14,036 bases of DNA from an uncultured Oscillospiraceae bacterium (GTDB taxonomy: Bacteria; Bacillota; Clostridia; Oscillospirales; Ruminococcaceae), in contig USLH01000054.1 in NCBI GenBank assembly GCA_900555435.1, forward strand, positions 1-14,036, read 5' to 3'. The translations under genes and the position numbers were made by a program. Shown here one piece after another: positions 13,526 to 14,036 of the stretch (its first letter is position 1; each line of letters opens with the position of its first letter). The notes beneath the pieces are model-generated. The model had not been told where the DNA came from. It was given only the letters and a program-made list of their open reading frames with translations, and made no database searches.

Positions 13526-14036
13526 ATGAAATGGACCGGTCTCAACGAGCTCCGGGAGAGCTTCCTTTCCTTCTTTGAAGGGAAGGGACACACCCGTCTG
13601 CCCAGCGCAAACCTGATCCCTCAGGGGGACAACAGCCTCCTGCTCATCAACTCCGGCATGGCGCCGCTGAAAAAGTACTTCTTAGGCCAGGCTACTCCGC
13701 CCAACACCCGGGTCACCACCTGCCAGAAGTGCATCCGCACCCCCGACATCGAGCGGGTCGGTAAGACCGCCCGTCACGGCACCTACTTTGAGATGCTCGG
13801 GAATTTCTCCTTCGGCGATTACTTCAAGCACGAAGCCACCGCCTGGGCCTGGGAGTACATCACCAAAGTCCTGGAGCTGCCCATTGACAAGCTGTGGGTC
13901 ACCATCTATCAGGACGACGACGAAGCCTTCGACATCTGGACGAAGGAAGTAGGCGTGGATCCTGCCCGCATCGTCCGCCTGGGCAAGGAGGACAACTTCT
14001 GGGAGCACGGCTCCGGCCCCTGCGGTCCCTGCTCCG
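13526..14036 (+). CDS. alaS: Alanyl-tRNA synthetase, N-terminal part (partial)
   Basis: The first 170 codons of alanyl-tRNA synthetase, the class II enzyme that charges tRNA-Ala. The start MKWTGLNELRESFLSFFEGKGH, the segments LLINSGMAPLKKYFLG and TTCQKCIRTPDIERVG, motif 2-like RHGTYFEMLGNFSFGDYFK, and FWEHGSGPCGPCS near the window end are all typical of AlaRS. The ATG at 13526 follows AAAGGA (13510-13515) at 10 bases. The gene runs off the right edge, so the editing and C-Ala domains are not seen; the full protein usually has about 870 residues. Expression is controlled by the T-box leader just upstream. The identification is certain. Confidence 0.97.
   Translation, partial: MKWTGLNELRESFLSFFEGKGHTRLPSANLIPQGDNSLLLINSGMAPLKKYFLGQATPPNTRVTTCQKCIRTPDIERVGKTARHGTYFEMLGNFSFGDYFKHEATAWAWEYITKVLELPIDKLWVTIYQDDDEAFDIWTKEVGVDPARIVRLGKEDNFWEHGSGPCGPCS

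Noticed and set aside
13132..13593. 153-codon open frame on minus across the alaS leader
   Set aside because: It runs antisense through the T-box, the alaS promoter and the alaS start; the repetitive Gly-Phe-Ser part is only the 12-bp repeat read in one frame.

Overview
The window (about 14 kb, GC-rich, no selenium, phage or transposon signature) looks like an ordinary chromosomal segment of a Gram-positive, Clostridia-like bacterium (Oscillospiraceae/Ruminococcaceae would fit). The reasons are a T-box leader in front of alaS, strong AGGAGG-type ribosome sites on nearly every gene, the pth-mfd pairing that is common in Firmicutes, and a bacterial acyl-ACP thioesterase. This placement is inferred from gene content and not from any search.

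Layout. (1) 1-1182, plus strand: the 3' end of serS, then an acyl-ACP thioesterase, closed by a clean intrinsic terminator. (2) 1183-1627: a gene-free stretch with a pyrimidine-rich run, a small hairpin and the promoter region of the next gene. (3) 1628-4522, plus strand: two calcineurin-like metallophosphoesterases. The first is secreted, with three Ig-like N-terminal repeats. The second is apparently cytoplasmic and has Gly in place of the metal-binding Asn of the GNH motif. A probably bidirectional terminator follows. (4) 4595-10761, minus strand: an operon read as pth, mfd, iron-containing alcohol dehydrogenase, then a short URO-D-like protein, with its promoter at 10733-10761. (5) 10768-13157, minus strand: an operon read as trmN6-like methyltransferase, rsmI, then a histidine phosphatase, with its own promoter and terminator. 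(6) 13167-14036: a divergent promoter region with three tandem 12-bp repeats, a strong alaS promoter, a T-box leader and the first 170 codons of alaS, which runs off the window.

The genes are mostly housekeeping and centre on translation and its quality control: seryl- and alanyl-tRNA synthetases, peptidyl-tRNA recycling, and tRNA and 16S rRNA methylation. To these are added transcription-coupled repair (Mfd), fatty-acyl release, and a few enzymes of uncertain substrate. I did not find a clear novel system. The points most worth checking are the 12-bp repeats lying exactly between the two divergent -35 boxes, the ambiguous specifier of the alaS T-box, the Arg-to-Pro change in the Mfd helicase motif III, and the GGHE metallophosphoesterase.
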